This document shows, one piece after another, positions 23,559-33,800 of a stretch of DNA of 64,000 nucleotides (positions within the stretch are counted from its first letter, which is position 1; the number at the start of each line of letters is the position of its first letter). Source of the stretch: Rusavskia elegans. Lineage: Eukaryota; Ascomycota; Lecanoromycetes; Teloschistales; Teloschistaceae. Position numbers and translations under genes: made by a program. The notes beneath the pieces are model-generated. The model was given only the letters and a program-made list of their open reading frames with translations, did not search any database and had not been told where the DNA came from. The stretch spans positions 372,001-436,000 of the forward strand of contig SAUG01000056.1 in NCBI GenBank assembly GCA_011316305.1, written 5' to 3'.

Positions 23559-24510
23559 ATGCTAGCAGCATCTAATCCCGCCCGCAAACGTGGACGACCC
23601 CCAAAGAATCAACCCTTGGTGTGAACCTTCAAAACCATACCAAAACGGGGGCCCTACAATTGACTTGATTTTAGTGGGTATTTGAGGTTTGTTGGAGGTT
23701 TATACACCCCTTCAGCTTTACAGCCGAGGTGTAAAGCTGGAATTGATATTAATTGGTTGCTAAAGGTCCTTTCGGCTAGAATACCTTCTCGCGGCGTTCT
23801 GAATAAGTGGCGTAATCTGCTAAAATTGATTTTAATATTTAGGTGGAATTAAACGGACGACCTCGTAATAACGTAATTTTTCCGAATTGAGTAATAATAA
23901 TTTGCTGCGGAGGATAGCGAAATCCGGGCTTATAACTATAAACCTTCAAAACTACACCAAAACGGGGGCCTTACAATTGATTTGATCTTAGTAGGTATTT
24001 GAAGTTTGTTAGAGGTTTACACTTGGCAACTACGTCCGAAGCAGGAGGTAAGCATCGCCCTTATATATGACTTCGTCTTGCAGCAGCTACCAAAATTGAC
24101 ATACTAGCAGTATCCATCCTCCCCCGCAAACGTGGACGAGGACGACCATCGAAGGTTCCCCCGAATCCTAGCTCCACAAATGAATCGAACCAGAGCAGCA
24201 TCTTCTGTAGCGAATGGTAGGCATCACTTCCTACTTATTGTTATCAGTCAGCTGCTAACAGCATAATTTAGAAACAGTTTTGCACAGATAAGGAATAATC
24301 CTGCAAAAGATGGAAATAATATCTGAGAAATAAGAACAGGAAGTCGCAAGTTTGGCCAGGTTGACTCGGGATGCTAAACAACTTCTGGGCGTCACGAAGA
24401 GACTCGTAGACAACCTCGAACGTTTGTCAGCAGAGGTGTCAGGGGGAGAAGAGTCGGCAGAGTCGGGAACAGAGCACCTGGCGCCAGAAATGGCAGACCC
24501 CAAAGGATGA
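23559..24510 (+). pseudogene. AT-hook protein gene split by a miniature LTR element
   Basis: ATG at 23559 encodes MLAASNPARKRGRPPKNQPL, with a canonical AT-hook core (RGRP). The reading is interrupted by the 402-bp element; with that element and one target copy ignored, the frame continues to a GGTAAGC donor near 24046. A second, parallel segment near 24100-24222 again encodes an AT-hook (RKRGRGRPSK) and ends at a possible donor (TGGTAGGC). A third segment (about 24320-24510) is coherent and coiled-coil-like (RLVDNLERLSAEV) and ends MADPKG-stop at 24508-24510. One in-frame TAA (about 24330) fits a CAA to TAA RIP change. AT-hooks bind the minor groove of AT-rich DNA; the protein may have been a chromatin or regulatory factor. 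The insertion and stop imply a broken gene. Confidence 0.55.
23615..24026 (-). mobile_element. Miniature LTR retrotransposon (TRIM-like), 402 bp
   Basis: Two 85-bp direct repeats (23620-23704 and 23937-24021) differ mainly by C/T and G/A changes. The best copies have TG...CA ends (TGTGAACC at left, GGTT(T)ACA at right). CTTGG flanks the element on both sides (23615-23619 and 24022-24026), a perfect 5-bp target duplication. The 232-bp interior codes for nothing. Beside the right repeat, the minus strand reads GTTATAAGCCCGG, the same primer-binding site as Copia D, and the left repeat is preceded on that strand by purine-rich GAAGGGGTG. It is a non-autonomous retrotransposon, minus-oriented, probably moved by Copia enzymes. 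Confidence 0.9.
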
Positions 24511-24515
24511 GGAGG

Positions 24516-24805
24516 CTATGGTGCGGATGCGAAACTGATCAATTCTTCCATCCTTGAGAAAGAATATAAAGCCACGAGCACTCGATCCAAGCCCGAAGGC
24601 GCAGTCATAGCTCTAGAGGAAGCAGGGGTACGTCTGAACCCGGCGTGATCGTTGTTGTTGCTTGGATTATTCGCCCTGAGTTTAGGCGCGTAGTTTTGCC
24701 AGTCGGGCCGAACTCCAAGATCAAAGACCATGTGTTGCTCGCTGTGGGCTCTAAGGAAGCAGTAGATTGGAGAATGTAGAGCTTTGAAGCCTGGTATCTT
24801 CGGTC
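24516..24805 (-). pseudogene. Metallo-beta-lactamase-superfamily gene relic
   Basis: The minus-strand translation gives PKIPGFKALHSPIYCFL (from about 24805), then MVFDLGVRPDWQNYAPKLRA (24731 down). This matches the N-terminal region of fungal metallo-beta-lactamase-fold hydrolases, where a KIPG-F-ALH-P-Y-L run precedes an MVFDLGxRxDW segment. The metal-binding HxHxDH part, which should follow, is not found; the remaining frame to 24516 is unrelated. So this is a truncated remnant. Such hydrolases are common near metabolite biosynthesis genes. It lies tail to tail with the AT-hook gene. Confidence 0.55.
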
Positions 24806-25458
24806 GTCAGAAGAGATCGGGATTCAAGTAGATGGTATTCGGACGTCTGGAGGACGTCTGGGAAGTTTAGGGTTGGTATACTCTATACTGTATCCCTGGG
24901 ATCCGCAAGCATTTGCGTATATGTCAAGAAGACCCAACACTGTTCGCCTCGAGTGTACTGCGTAGTCTGAGGCTTCAGCAGAAATCGGGATGGCTCCAAT
25001 ACCTCGGACTTTTCGACCCCAAGGTAGAAAATCACTCGGGGCTCTTAGCTACGAAGAGTTCTATTCTTCTACCAAGTAGTAGAAAGGGGGCGTGACACGA
25101 ACACAGCCTGTCCTCCTTGTACATCCCTGAAGGAAGCACGTTACTTTGATATCGAAGTAAATCCCGCTAATGCAATACAATGAAATTTCGAACGAAGTAG
25201 CTAACAAACTGGGGATGAGAGTATTTATGGATTTTCATGGCCGGAACTGATAATTCATCCCAGCTTTTATTCTTACCAGGCCATCACGAACCTCACCGAT
25301 TTTCCAAGGTCGAGGTAATCGAAAAGATTCGAACCCAGAAATTTCGCGCGTATTTAATTCCGTCACTGCTGTTGCCGTCAAGTCTGGAAGATTCAATATT
25401 CTGGGATACAACGTGGACAGTTGCAAGAGTTTCCGAAAAGTAGAAGTATAGTAGAAGC
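24806..25458. other. Between two gene relics, no assignable gene
   Basis: A plus-strand frame at 24913-25095 (RSLRLQQKSGWLQYLGLFDP) and one at 25237-25443 look protein-like but match nothing I know. They may be further pieces of decayed genes. Confidence 0.35.
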
Positions 25459-26562
25459 GGCCTATTGGTGGAATACGAGCGGGCGTGATCTTGCCAACAT
25501 ACTGCACGAGGCCCAATGCTCGGACGATGTCCAATATCAATTCCTCGGATTTCATCGGGACACTGGTTTGCCCTCGGCTGGGAACCCGGTATTTTAACGA
25601 TTCTGTCAAAAGCGGATTAGATCGAGATGGGATTCCATTTGGTTCTAGTTTCGAGCTGAAAGAGACTACCAAAAATTCAGGGAGTTGGTTTCGTCGTAGA
25701 CGTCAATGACCTTTATCCAGTGGATAAAGAATCCCCACTGAGCAAAGCGAGTACGCAGATGGTTGTGGACGTATTGGCTACAAGGATCCGAGGCTCGATA
25801 ACATATGGTATCGCGCCTTGAGGCGGCCCTGTGTGGAAATCGATCTCCCTGTAAAAGAGTAAGAGACTCTGATAGCGAAAGTGGGCTTCCAGACCTCTGT
25901 AATTCTTGGCTTCCATAATATCAGCGCGTCTCGTCTCCCGAACAACTCCTCGATTCTGGGGAGATCTACCGTGTTTTGTGGCTGCATCGAAGGGCATCAG
26001 TCGTTGGCAAGCGGTTCGCTTGGCAATCCGGCAAATTCTAGACATCGGTTGGTACCCGAACATCCTGCGATCTCTTGAGAAGATTGAGAAGTACCCGTCG
26101 ACTGAGCTGAAGTATTAGGAGGAAGGCTTGCGATTCCTGGCTACGGATTTGCTTGTCCCGGACAAAGTACGGTTAAAGATATACATACGGTATTCTGGGG
26201 ACTCTTGCGACGGCATCTAGGACTACTATACCCTTGGCGAGCGCGTTCCAGGCCTCGAAATGGATAAGGCGAGATTCCAAGATCTTATAAGACTTACCAG
26301 TGGTATTAGCCGAAATACCGATAATTGGGCGCAGACTTTAATCGACCAGCGGACCGTCTCAGCCGTTGCCCGCACGGCGACGGCTATATACTTTTCCCTT
26401 TCAGCGGACCAGCCGTATTCTACTCCCAAGATTCGCATCTACCCGGCCGACTATGCGGAGAATAATGAGGTGATTGCACGTAGTCTGGACACATAGCTGC
26501 ATAAGTACCAATGGTATGAGAGTCGCAAAACGATGGAGGAACAGGTGAAGAGGGCTCTGTAG
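25459..26562 (+). pseudogene. DMATS-type aromatic prenyltransferase relic
   Basis: The conceptual translation follows fungal dimethylallyl-tryptophan-synthase-type prenyltransferases in order: AYWWNTSGRDLANILHEA and QYQFLGFHRD near 25460-25560, LDRDGIPFGSSFELK (about 25618-25660), ILDIGWYPNILRSLEKIEKY (about 26030-26095), DKVRLKIYIRYSGDS then YYTLGER (26160-26240), and a C-terminal PKIRIYPADYAENNEVIARSLDT ending at the stop 26560-26562. The frame is broken by at least two frameshifts between 25560 and 25710, stops near 25820, TAG at 26218-26220 and TAG at 26494-26496 where the family has Trp. Intact enzymes (about 400-450 residues, cytosolic) transfer a prenyl group to tryptophan or other aromatics. 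The N-terminal part is missing or unrecognisable. A clear pseudogene. Confidence 0.8.
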
Positions 26563-27420
26563 GTACTCAGGACGTCGTTGCTGTGTTCCATACTAAGCGT
26601 GTAGCAGCAATATTCATCGAAAACTGAGCCACGAGACTGGAAATTTCACATTCAATAACACAGAAAGGAAAGGAGATCCTCCCAAAAATAATACCTCAGG
26701 ATCCAGGTATCTCGGTCCCAAGCTCTACGAGATACCGCGCTTTCAGGGAGTTGGATCGACATAGAGTGGGACGGTAAGAGAACTGGATTCGCGACACGCT
26801 GTAGAAGGCTGCTCGAAGCATGAGCACGTTGCGAGATTACTACGGAAGCAGGTCTAGTCTGATCAAGACGCGTAGACGGATGGTAAGAGGCAGGGTTGAA
26901 ACTGACCGATATATCGGGTTCAAATAATAAAAAGATCAGAAATGATAGATCGGTATTTCGGGTAAAGGCTGAGCAGCCCACGGTAAAGAGGCGTTCTGGC
27001 GGACCGAGGGGAAGCCGCAACACGAGAACCTCAACCCGCGGTGAAGCCTACTTAACACGCGCAGGCATACCTGTTGTGAAACCATTGGCTGTTTGGAGAG
27101 GGAAGGTGTAGTATTTATTTGGTAATAGACGACACGAAGAGCAAAATCTGATCTTACCCAGTATTCAAAAGATCGTCCGGAACGAAGAGGTACATCAACT
27201 CCGACGTAAAAAAAACCTCGCTTAACGGCGTTAACCACGAGGATCCGCCTGGGAGCCTAACGAGAGATCTCATGCTGAAGAAGCCGATGAAGAGGATGAC
27301 GACGATGTGGGCGAGTCCTGGCAGGCGGAAGCGGTGTTTGTAGAGTCTTGTATGACTTTTTGGGTGTTAATTACGGAACTGCGTCTCCACTGCCGCGTTT
27401 CAGGGATCTTGTAGTACCCC
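26563..27420. other. Intergenic decay zone, no gene
   Basis: Short frames only. A plus-strand frame near 26896-27111 is Arg/Thr-rich without a domain; a minus-strand frame at 27270-27455 is Ser-rich. Probably remnants between the prenyltransferase relic and element P. Confidence 0.4.
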
Positions 27421-27431
27421 GTACTCGGGTT

Positions 27432-27465
27432 CATCCACCTTCGCCGCACATCCACCTTCGCCGCA
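27432..27465 (+). repeat. 17-bp tandem duplication in the left inverted repeat of P
   Basis: CATCCACCTTCGCCGCA occurs twice head to tail (27432-27448, 27449-27465). The right-end inverted repeat has a single copy. Confidence 0.9.
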
Positions 27466-28259
27466 CGCTAGGCCAGGCTAGGTAAACTCTAGTCTTGGCG
27501 GCCTGTAATTAGGCCGGAGTACCCTAAAATTACTAAAATCGTACTAGATACCCCGTCTAAAATCTAAATTAAAGTCTATAATAGATATAAGCTTCGGGTA
27601 CTTTTCGGATATACTATCGATAGCTAATTAGTAAATATAGAAATCTAAGATTTCTATCTTCCTTTTTTTTTAATATCGTTTTCTAATATTTCTAAATATT
27701 TTTAAACTATTATAATTATATTTCTATAAATTATCTATTTAAGAAAAAAAAAGTCTATCGTACTATAGCTATTATAAATAAAGAAACGAACCTATAAAAT
27801 ACTATCCGCTATTACTACGAATTAAAAGCTAAATATAATATCTCGTAGACTAACGATAATATCGAAACTAAAAAACTATTAGTATATAATATTACTACTA
27901 GATTTTTAATAATAGATTATTTTACGATTCGATAAAAAATTAATAGGATCTAATTAGCCCGGTAAAAAGAAACCGTAGTTTTATAACATTTTATTTTAAA
28001 AGCGAAAAAAGTTATCGTATATTATATCTATTTATTTATTTTATTTATTTTTCTTTTTCGTATATTAAAGGTACGATTTATAGTAAAAATATTACTTCGA
28101 ACTAAAAGAAATTATACTCTATTCGGTCAATATTAACTTTATCGATTTATCGATTATTAATTAACTTTGAAAGAATAATTTAATGAAATTTAAAATAAAT
28201 AGTATTTTAAAATATTCTACGGTACTATATTTAATTAATTTAATCTTTAGACGAACGTA

Positions 28260-29580
28260 GTAGTAGACTATAAGATTACCTTTAGCGACTAATATAATAT
28301 AGATAAAAAGGACTTTACGATAAAAGCCTAAAATATATAAAAGATAATTTTATTTAAAATAGAAAATATATTACGTTTTTAATATAGTAATAGAAAATAG
28401 ATTTTCTTTATCCGAACTATTAACGTCGATAGCTTTATTTTTCTATTATAGATTATCTTTAAAGGTAAATAGTAAATGAATATTTAATACGAAACTATAA
28501 TATAATATAAAAAACCCGAAGGTTATATTACTATAAACGATAAAGGATAGATTAATAATAAATTCGGTTTTAAATAGCTTTAACTTTATTTCGATCTAAT
28601 TATAAAAAAACGGTAGTAAACGAATACCGTCTTTTTATTTTCGACGGCTATAATTTATATATCGCTTCTATAACTATATAGTTTATAGTCTAATAAAAAA
28701 GTATTCTATTTTATTTTTCCATCTATATAATTTATATAATTTAATCGCTCGATATTTTATTATTTCAATCTATATCTATAGTATATAGACTGGCCGTTTT
28801 GTCGGGTTTCGAATCCGAATTCGTATTTCGGATTCGAGTTTCTAACCGTATTAGAAAGGAAACTAACTTTAACTAGTAATTTAGACGTAATAGCCACGTT
28901 TATCGCGAAGTCGGGTCGCCACTTTGGTTCGAAATGGCCAGTCTAATAGTATATAGAGCTACGTTAACCGATTATCTCGACCGTACTAGATAATATACGA
29001 TTAATAAAATTAACTTCTTTAAATTCTATCTTCTAGTTTATAAAAAAGTATTTACTATTAAAAACGTTCGAGATATTTAGAAAAAAACAAGCTATTATCT
29101 CTATTTTCTAAATATCGTATTAAAAAAATAGTTTCTCTAGTATATTTCTAGAGACTTTTATTTTAGCGAGCGATTTACTATTCTATCGAAAGTTTTAATT
29201 ACTATCTAGAATTTTAACAGTAACGTAATCTAGCTTTTTTTAAAACTCCGGCGGATATTATTTAGGTCGATAAATTTATAAAGCTATATAAAGGAAATTC
29301 TAGATCTATTATTTTCGAAAAACTCGATAGAATATATAAACTCGCTATTATTAATAAAGCTATAGTAACTTTTAATAATTAGCTATTCGTTACCACTATT
29401 TAATATAAAAAAGAACGTATTTCGTAGAAGAAAGATTATTATAGTAATATTAGAATTTTAGATTAGGAATATTATAAAGTAATAGAAAATGTTAAAATCG
29501 CCGAAAAAAAGATTTTTAAAAAAAAGTAGATAAAAAAAAAAGAAGTAATATTTAGTCTAAATTTTAAAATTTTTATTATA
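28260..29580 (+). pseudogene. Pogo/Fot-like DDE transposase, RIP-mutated and split by a MITE
   Basis: Conceptual plus-strand translation shows the pogo/Fot order: YNIDKKDF near 28293 (family NMDEKGF, first catalytic Asp), INVDSFIFLLQIIFKGK around 28410-28470 (INADG...P-IIFKGK), a WxxNxxGFxW-like block near 28560, LFIFDGYNLYIASITI at 28635-28680 (DGHxSH, second Asp), then the C-terminal INKINFFKFYLLVYKKVFTI and a NVRDIxKKTSYYLYFL segment near 29000-29130, as in the NxxxF-RxxWRxTGxxPFNP tail. A Lys-rich helical tail continues to ~29580. Stops are frequent. A 160-bp MITE interrupts it at 28786. Dead. Confidence 0.75.
28778..28953. mobile_element. hAT-type MITE, 160 bp, perfect 8-bp target duplication
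   Basis: The element (28786-28945) begins TAGACTGGCC and ends GGCCAGTCTA, a perfect 10-bp terminal inverted repeat, and ATAGTATA flanks it on both sides (28778-28785 and 28946-28953). An 8-bp duplication is diagnostic of hAT superfamily transposition. It has no coding capacity. Its interior has ordinary CA, TG and GC content, unlike the saturated host element. Confidence 0.92.
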
Positions 29581-30380
29581 TAGAAAACCGAAAGCTTTAA
29601 AGTAATTAAATATTATAATTTTTAATTCGTTCGTAGTTAAATAAAAGAGAAATAAATATATAATAAAGTTTAATATAAATAGTTTAAATACTTTATTTTT
29701 CAATATAAATTTTCTAAAAGAAGTCCGATTAAATTATATAGTTTAAAAAAGTAATAGCGAACTTTTATACTATTTTTTCCGCCGTTGTCTCTATTATCTT
29801 CTTAGCGAGTAACTATTTTAAGGCCTTTTATATACTTGCAGCTACTAATACCGCTAATCAATATAGTACTAAAATCTATTAAAAAGCCTAAATAGTAAAA
29901 AAAAGATAAAATAGTAGATTTAAAACGTTCGGGAAAACCTAGACGATCTAATTTTTAGAAAATCAAGATTTAACCTTTTATATATATACTATCTCTATTT
30001 TTCTATCCAAATCTATCGGCAGTAAAAAATTCCCCTTTTATTATTATTTTCTATTTAAATTTTTCGCGGAGAAGATATTAATAACTATTTTTTATCTAGT
30101 CTATAAAAATTTCTCTCTCGCTTTTATAAACGATATATTTATTTTATATCGTAATTCTATCGCTATAACGTAGCGCTAGCGTAAACGAATTATCTTCGCG
30201 AAGCCGACGATAATATTAAATGAAGTTAGTAGAATAACTTATATAACGATAAACGATTTTAACCTTTATAGAAATTTCTAGATAATCTATAAATAAAAGA
30301 AATTAGAAATCTTATATTAAGTTTCTCGATAATAATAGTTTAGATTATATAGTTTTAGCCGATTTTAGTAAAAAATATAG

Positions 30381-30388
30381 TATAACGT
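30381..30388 (-). repeat. Outer 8 bp of Gypsy B 3' LTR, separated by element A
   Basis: TATAACGT. It joins 37150 onward after excision of element A and one AACGT copy, restoring an LTR of ~412 bp, matching its partner (411 bp). Confidence 0.85.
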
Positions 30389-30897
30389 TGTTATAAGCAC
30401 AGGCGGCGTGCTTTCGGGAACGCGGTAGTATTTAGTATAGCGTAGGATTTCCTATTACGCCTCGACAGGCAGAAATATATAGGACGGACTTGATATTAGT
30501 ACTAAGAAATATCTTAGTAGTTTTAGTAAATAAATACTATAAATACTCTAATCTTAGTAGTTTTAGTAAGTAAATATTCTAAAATAAAGCTATCTTAGTT
30601 ATTTTAGTAGATAAATATTCTAAAATAAGATTATTTTAGTTATTTTAGTAAATAAATACCTTAAAATAAAGCGATCTAAGTAGTAGAAGATTTTAGTTAT
30701 CTATATAGATTCCGAATTCGACGCCTTTATAGCTTGTATTTAATTTATTAGTTATTACTATATCCTGTTCTAGTAATCAGACTAATTTGTTTTTATATTA
30801 ATTTAAAATAATTACCTGTTATACCTCCGTTTATAGATATACTAATATGTTTAACTAATTTTTAGAAATACTAGAATCTCTAGATAGCCCTATAATA
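30389..30897 (+). repeat. Gypsy A 5' LTR (509 bp)
   Basis: Left LTR. It contains several imperfect ~45-bp subrepeats with TTTTAGTAAATAAATA cores (about 30500-30680), shared with the 3' LTR. Confidence 0.9.
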
Positions 30898-33800
30898 CTT
30901 TAAATACCTTTTGGATATCTATTACAGGTTAATATTAAACCCCTATCTTAAGTAATTCTAGCTCTATAGTAAAGAAGTCCGAACCTAAAAGTAAGGAAAT
31001 TTAGATAAAAGATAATAGTAATAATAAAGAAGTTAGTACTTCTACTACTAGTTACTATAACTATAGTATTAAAGTTAATAAGCCCGATAAATACTATAGA
31101 GATTGAAATAAATTAGAAGACTAGCTCGTATAATTAGATATATACTTTATATTCTATTCTATACCCGAAAAGAAGAAAACCTTCTTCGCCGTATTTTACT
31201 TTCGAGGACGAGCCTAGTACTAGATAAAACCTTTCCTACGCTAATATATAGACGATAAAGAAGATAATAATTATATCTTCGTATAGTTTATATAATTTAA
31301 AAAAGCTATTTATAATATTTTCGGAATTTCGAATAAAATCCTAACTACTAAATATATTATCTAATACCTTTAGTAGAAAACCGTAGTAACGGAATACGCT
31401 ATACGGTTTAAAGAGTAGTTACTATTAACGGAGTAGAATAACGACGCCTTATATATAATATATAGATAAGGATTAAAAGAGTAAGTAAGGAACGAATTTA
31501 TATATAATAGTCGAATATATAAAACTTTAGATAATCTAATTAAAATATCTATTAACTTCGATAATAAACTATATAAAAGAGATATAGAAAAACGCTATAA
31601 TAGAAGACTATAAGTTAACGCGGGACGTTACTCTAGAAAGCTATATAGAAAATAGCTACTAAATAAAAGGACCGGAGATAGCTACTACGAACCTATATCT
31701 ATAGAACTAGACTCTATATAATAGCGACGTAAAAGAAAGAATTCTAGAAGTAGTAAAAGGAATAAAAATTCTAAGATATACTATAATTATAGTAAACTAG
31801 GCTATTTTATAAAAGAGTATCGACTAAATAAAATATAGTAACGATAGCTTAACGCTACGTTAAAGAAATCTAAAGACTAGTAAGAAATTATCTTAGAAAA
31901 TAATAATAGTAGTTCTAAATTCTAGGAAGCTAGTTCGGATAAGAAATTTACGTTTATAGAAAATAATAAAATACTATAAAAAGTAATAATAAATAATATT
32001 TTACTATAAATTTTAATAAAATCTACTAGAAGGAAAGTTGTTTCTAGATAGGAGATTATAATAATAGAGGACGTTAGATTAATATATCTTTAAGCTCTTT
32101 ACGATAAAAAACTAGTAAAGAAAGGATTTATAGTAATCTATAAAGGATTTAATAATATTTATAAAATATATATTAATAACGAATATCTATAGAACGATTA
32201 GTAGAACTAGGAAAAAAATAATATTATCGATATATTAGAAAAGAATATAGAAAGTAACGCCTCTAAAAATAAAGATATCTCTAAACCGATATTATAACGG
32301 AAAAACGTAATAGTAGGAAACTAGAAATACCACTTAGTTAGATCGCCTATTATAATAATAACTATAGGATCTACGAATTAGAAAAGAAAGGAACCGGATA
32401 GTATCTATCGAAACTATATCGATATACTCCCGTAATATCTATTGAAATCGGAAGTTATAATATTTATAACTATTCTAGATATATTACCTATAGTAGATAT
32501 AAATACTGGAAGGAATAGTAAAAAAAAAATAGAATCTTTAATTAGAATTTCTATAGATACGTTTCGTAGGTAAAATACGAAGATAAAAATACGAAAATAT
32601 TAGAAACGATTTAGAAAAAGTCAGAATCTTATAGTAACGGGTATACTATAAATATATAATTTTATAGTTTAGAAAAAGTAACTAAATTTAGCTAGCTATA
32701 TATATATATTCGAGATTAAAATAATTATCGAAACTAATAACGGACTATAGAAAATTAAAGTATTTATTAATTTAGGCGTAACCGGAAATTTCGTATTAGA
32801 AGATTTAACTATAAAGAAAGAATTCCTTCGGACTAAAAAAAAATCTATATAATTTAATAGTTATCGATAGAAATAAAATACCGAATAGAGACGGAAAGGT
32901 TACGGAAAAAATAATACCGTTTTAAATAATAATTAACTAGTACTAAAAGGAAATTTAATTCGATATTATTTAGATAACTCGCTATAATATTATATTTAGA
33001 ATACTTTTATTAAAAGATTATAATCTAGTAATAGACTAGGAGAAAAGAATACTTAGTTTTAAACAATATTTCTATATAGGGAGTATCTAGCTTATACCGA
33101 AGTAGTAATTTTAGATAGATAAGAAGTAGAATATAAAGCGAGAGTTTATAACTTCGAAAAAAGATAATTAAAAACTATTTAGGTCCGATATATTAGATAC
33201 CGGTAGAGATTAGCTAAATTAATAAGATAGAAATAGAAAAAAAAATTATAAACCTTTCGAAAACTCTATACTATCTAATAAAAAGTTAATAGAAAATCTA
33301 TTAGAAAAGTTTTTAGGTAAATATAAAAAGTAGATAAATTTATTTCGAGAATAGATAACTATAAAAGTATTATCTAAATATTAAATATAAAATTATAAAG
33401 TTAGATTAAAACCAAGTAAATAACCTATATTTAGATCTATCTATATATTATCTATAACGGAGTTCGAAATACTCTATAAATACCTAGATAAAAATATAAA
33501 AAAGGGATTTATTAGAAAATCTTAATTACTAGTAGGATATTCGAATCTCTTTATATCTAAAAAAGACGGAATATTCCGTTTATATATCGATTACCGGAAG
33601 CTAAACGATATTATAATTAAAAATCGATATCTACTATTAAATATTAGCGAACTCTAGAATAGATTTTCTAGAAAAAAATACTTTATAAAATTCGACCTTT
33701 AAAGCGTATATAACTTTATACGGATAAAAACCGAAAAAGAATAGAAAATAGCTTTTCGAATACGATACAGTTATTATAAATATATAATAATACTATTCGG

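Noticed and set aside
25235..25672. 145-residue minus-strand frame
   Set aside because: Antisense to the prenyltransferase relic, whose plus-strand translation shows family motifs.
30500..30680. CRISPR-like array of short repeats
   Set aside because: The ~45-bp TTTTAGTAAATAAATA units are imperfect subrepeats of the Gypsy A LTR and recur in its other LTR.
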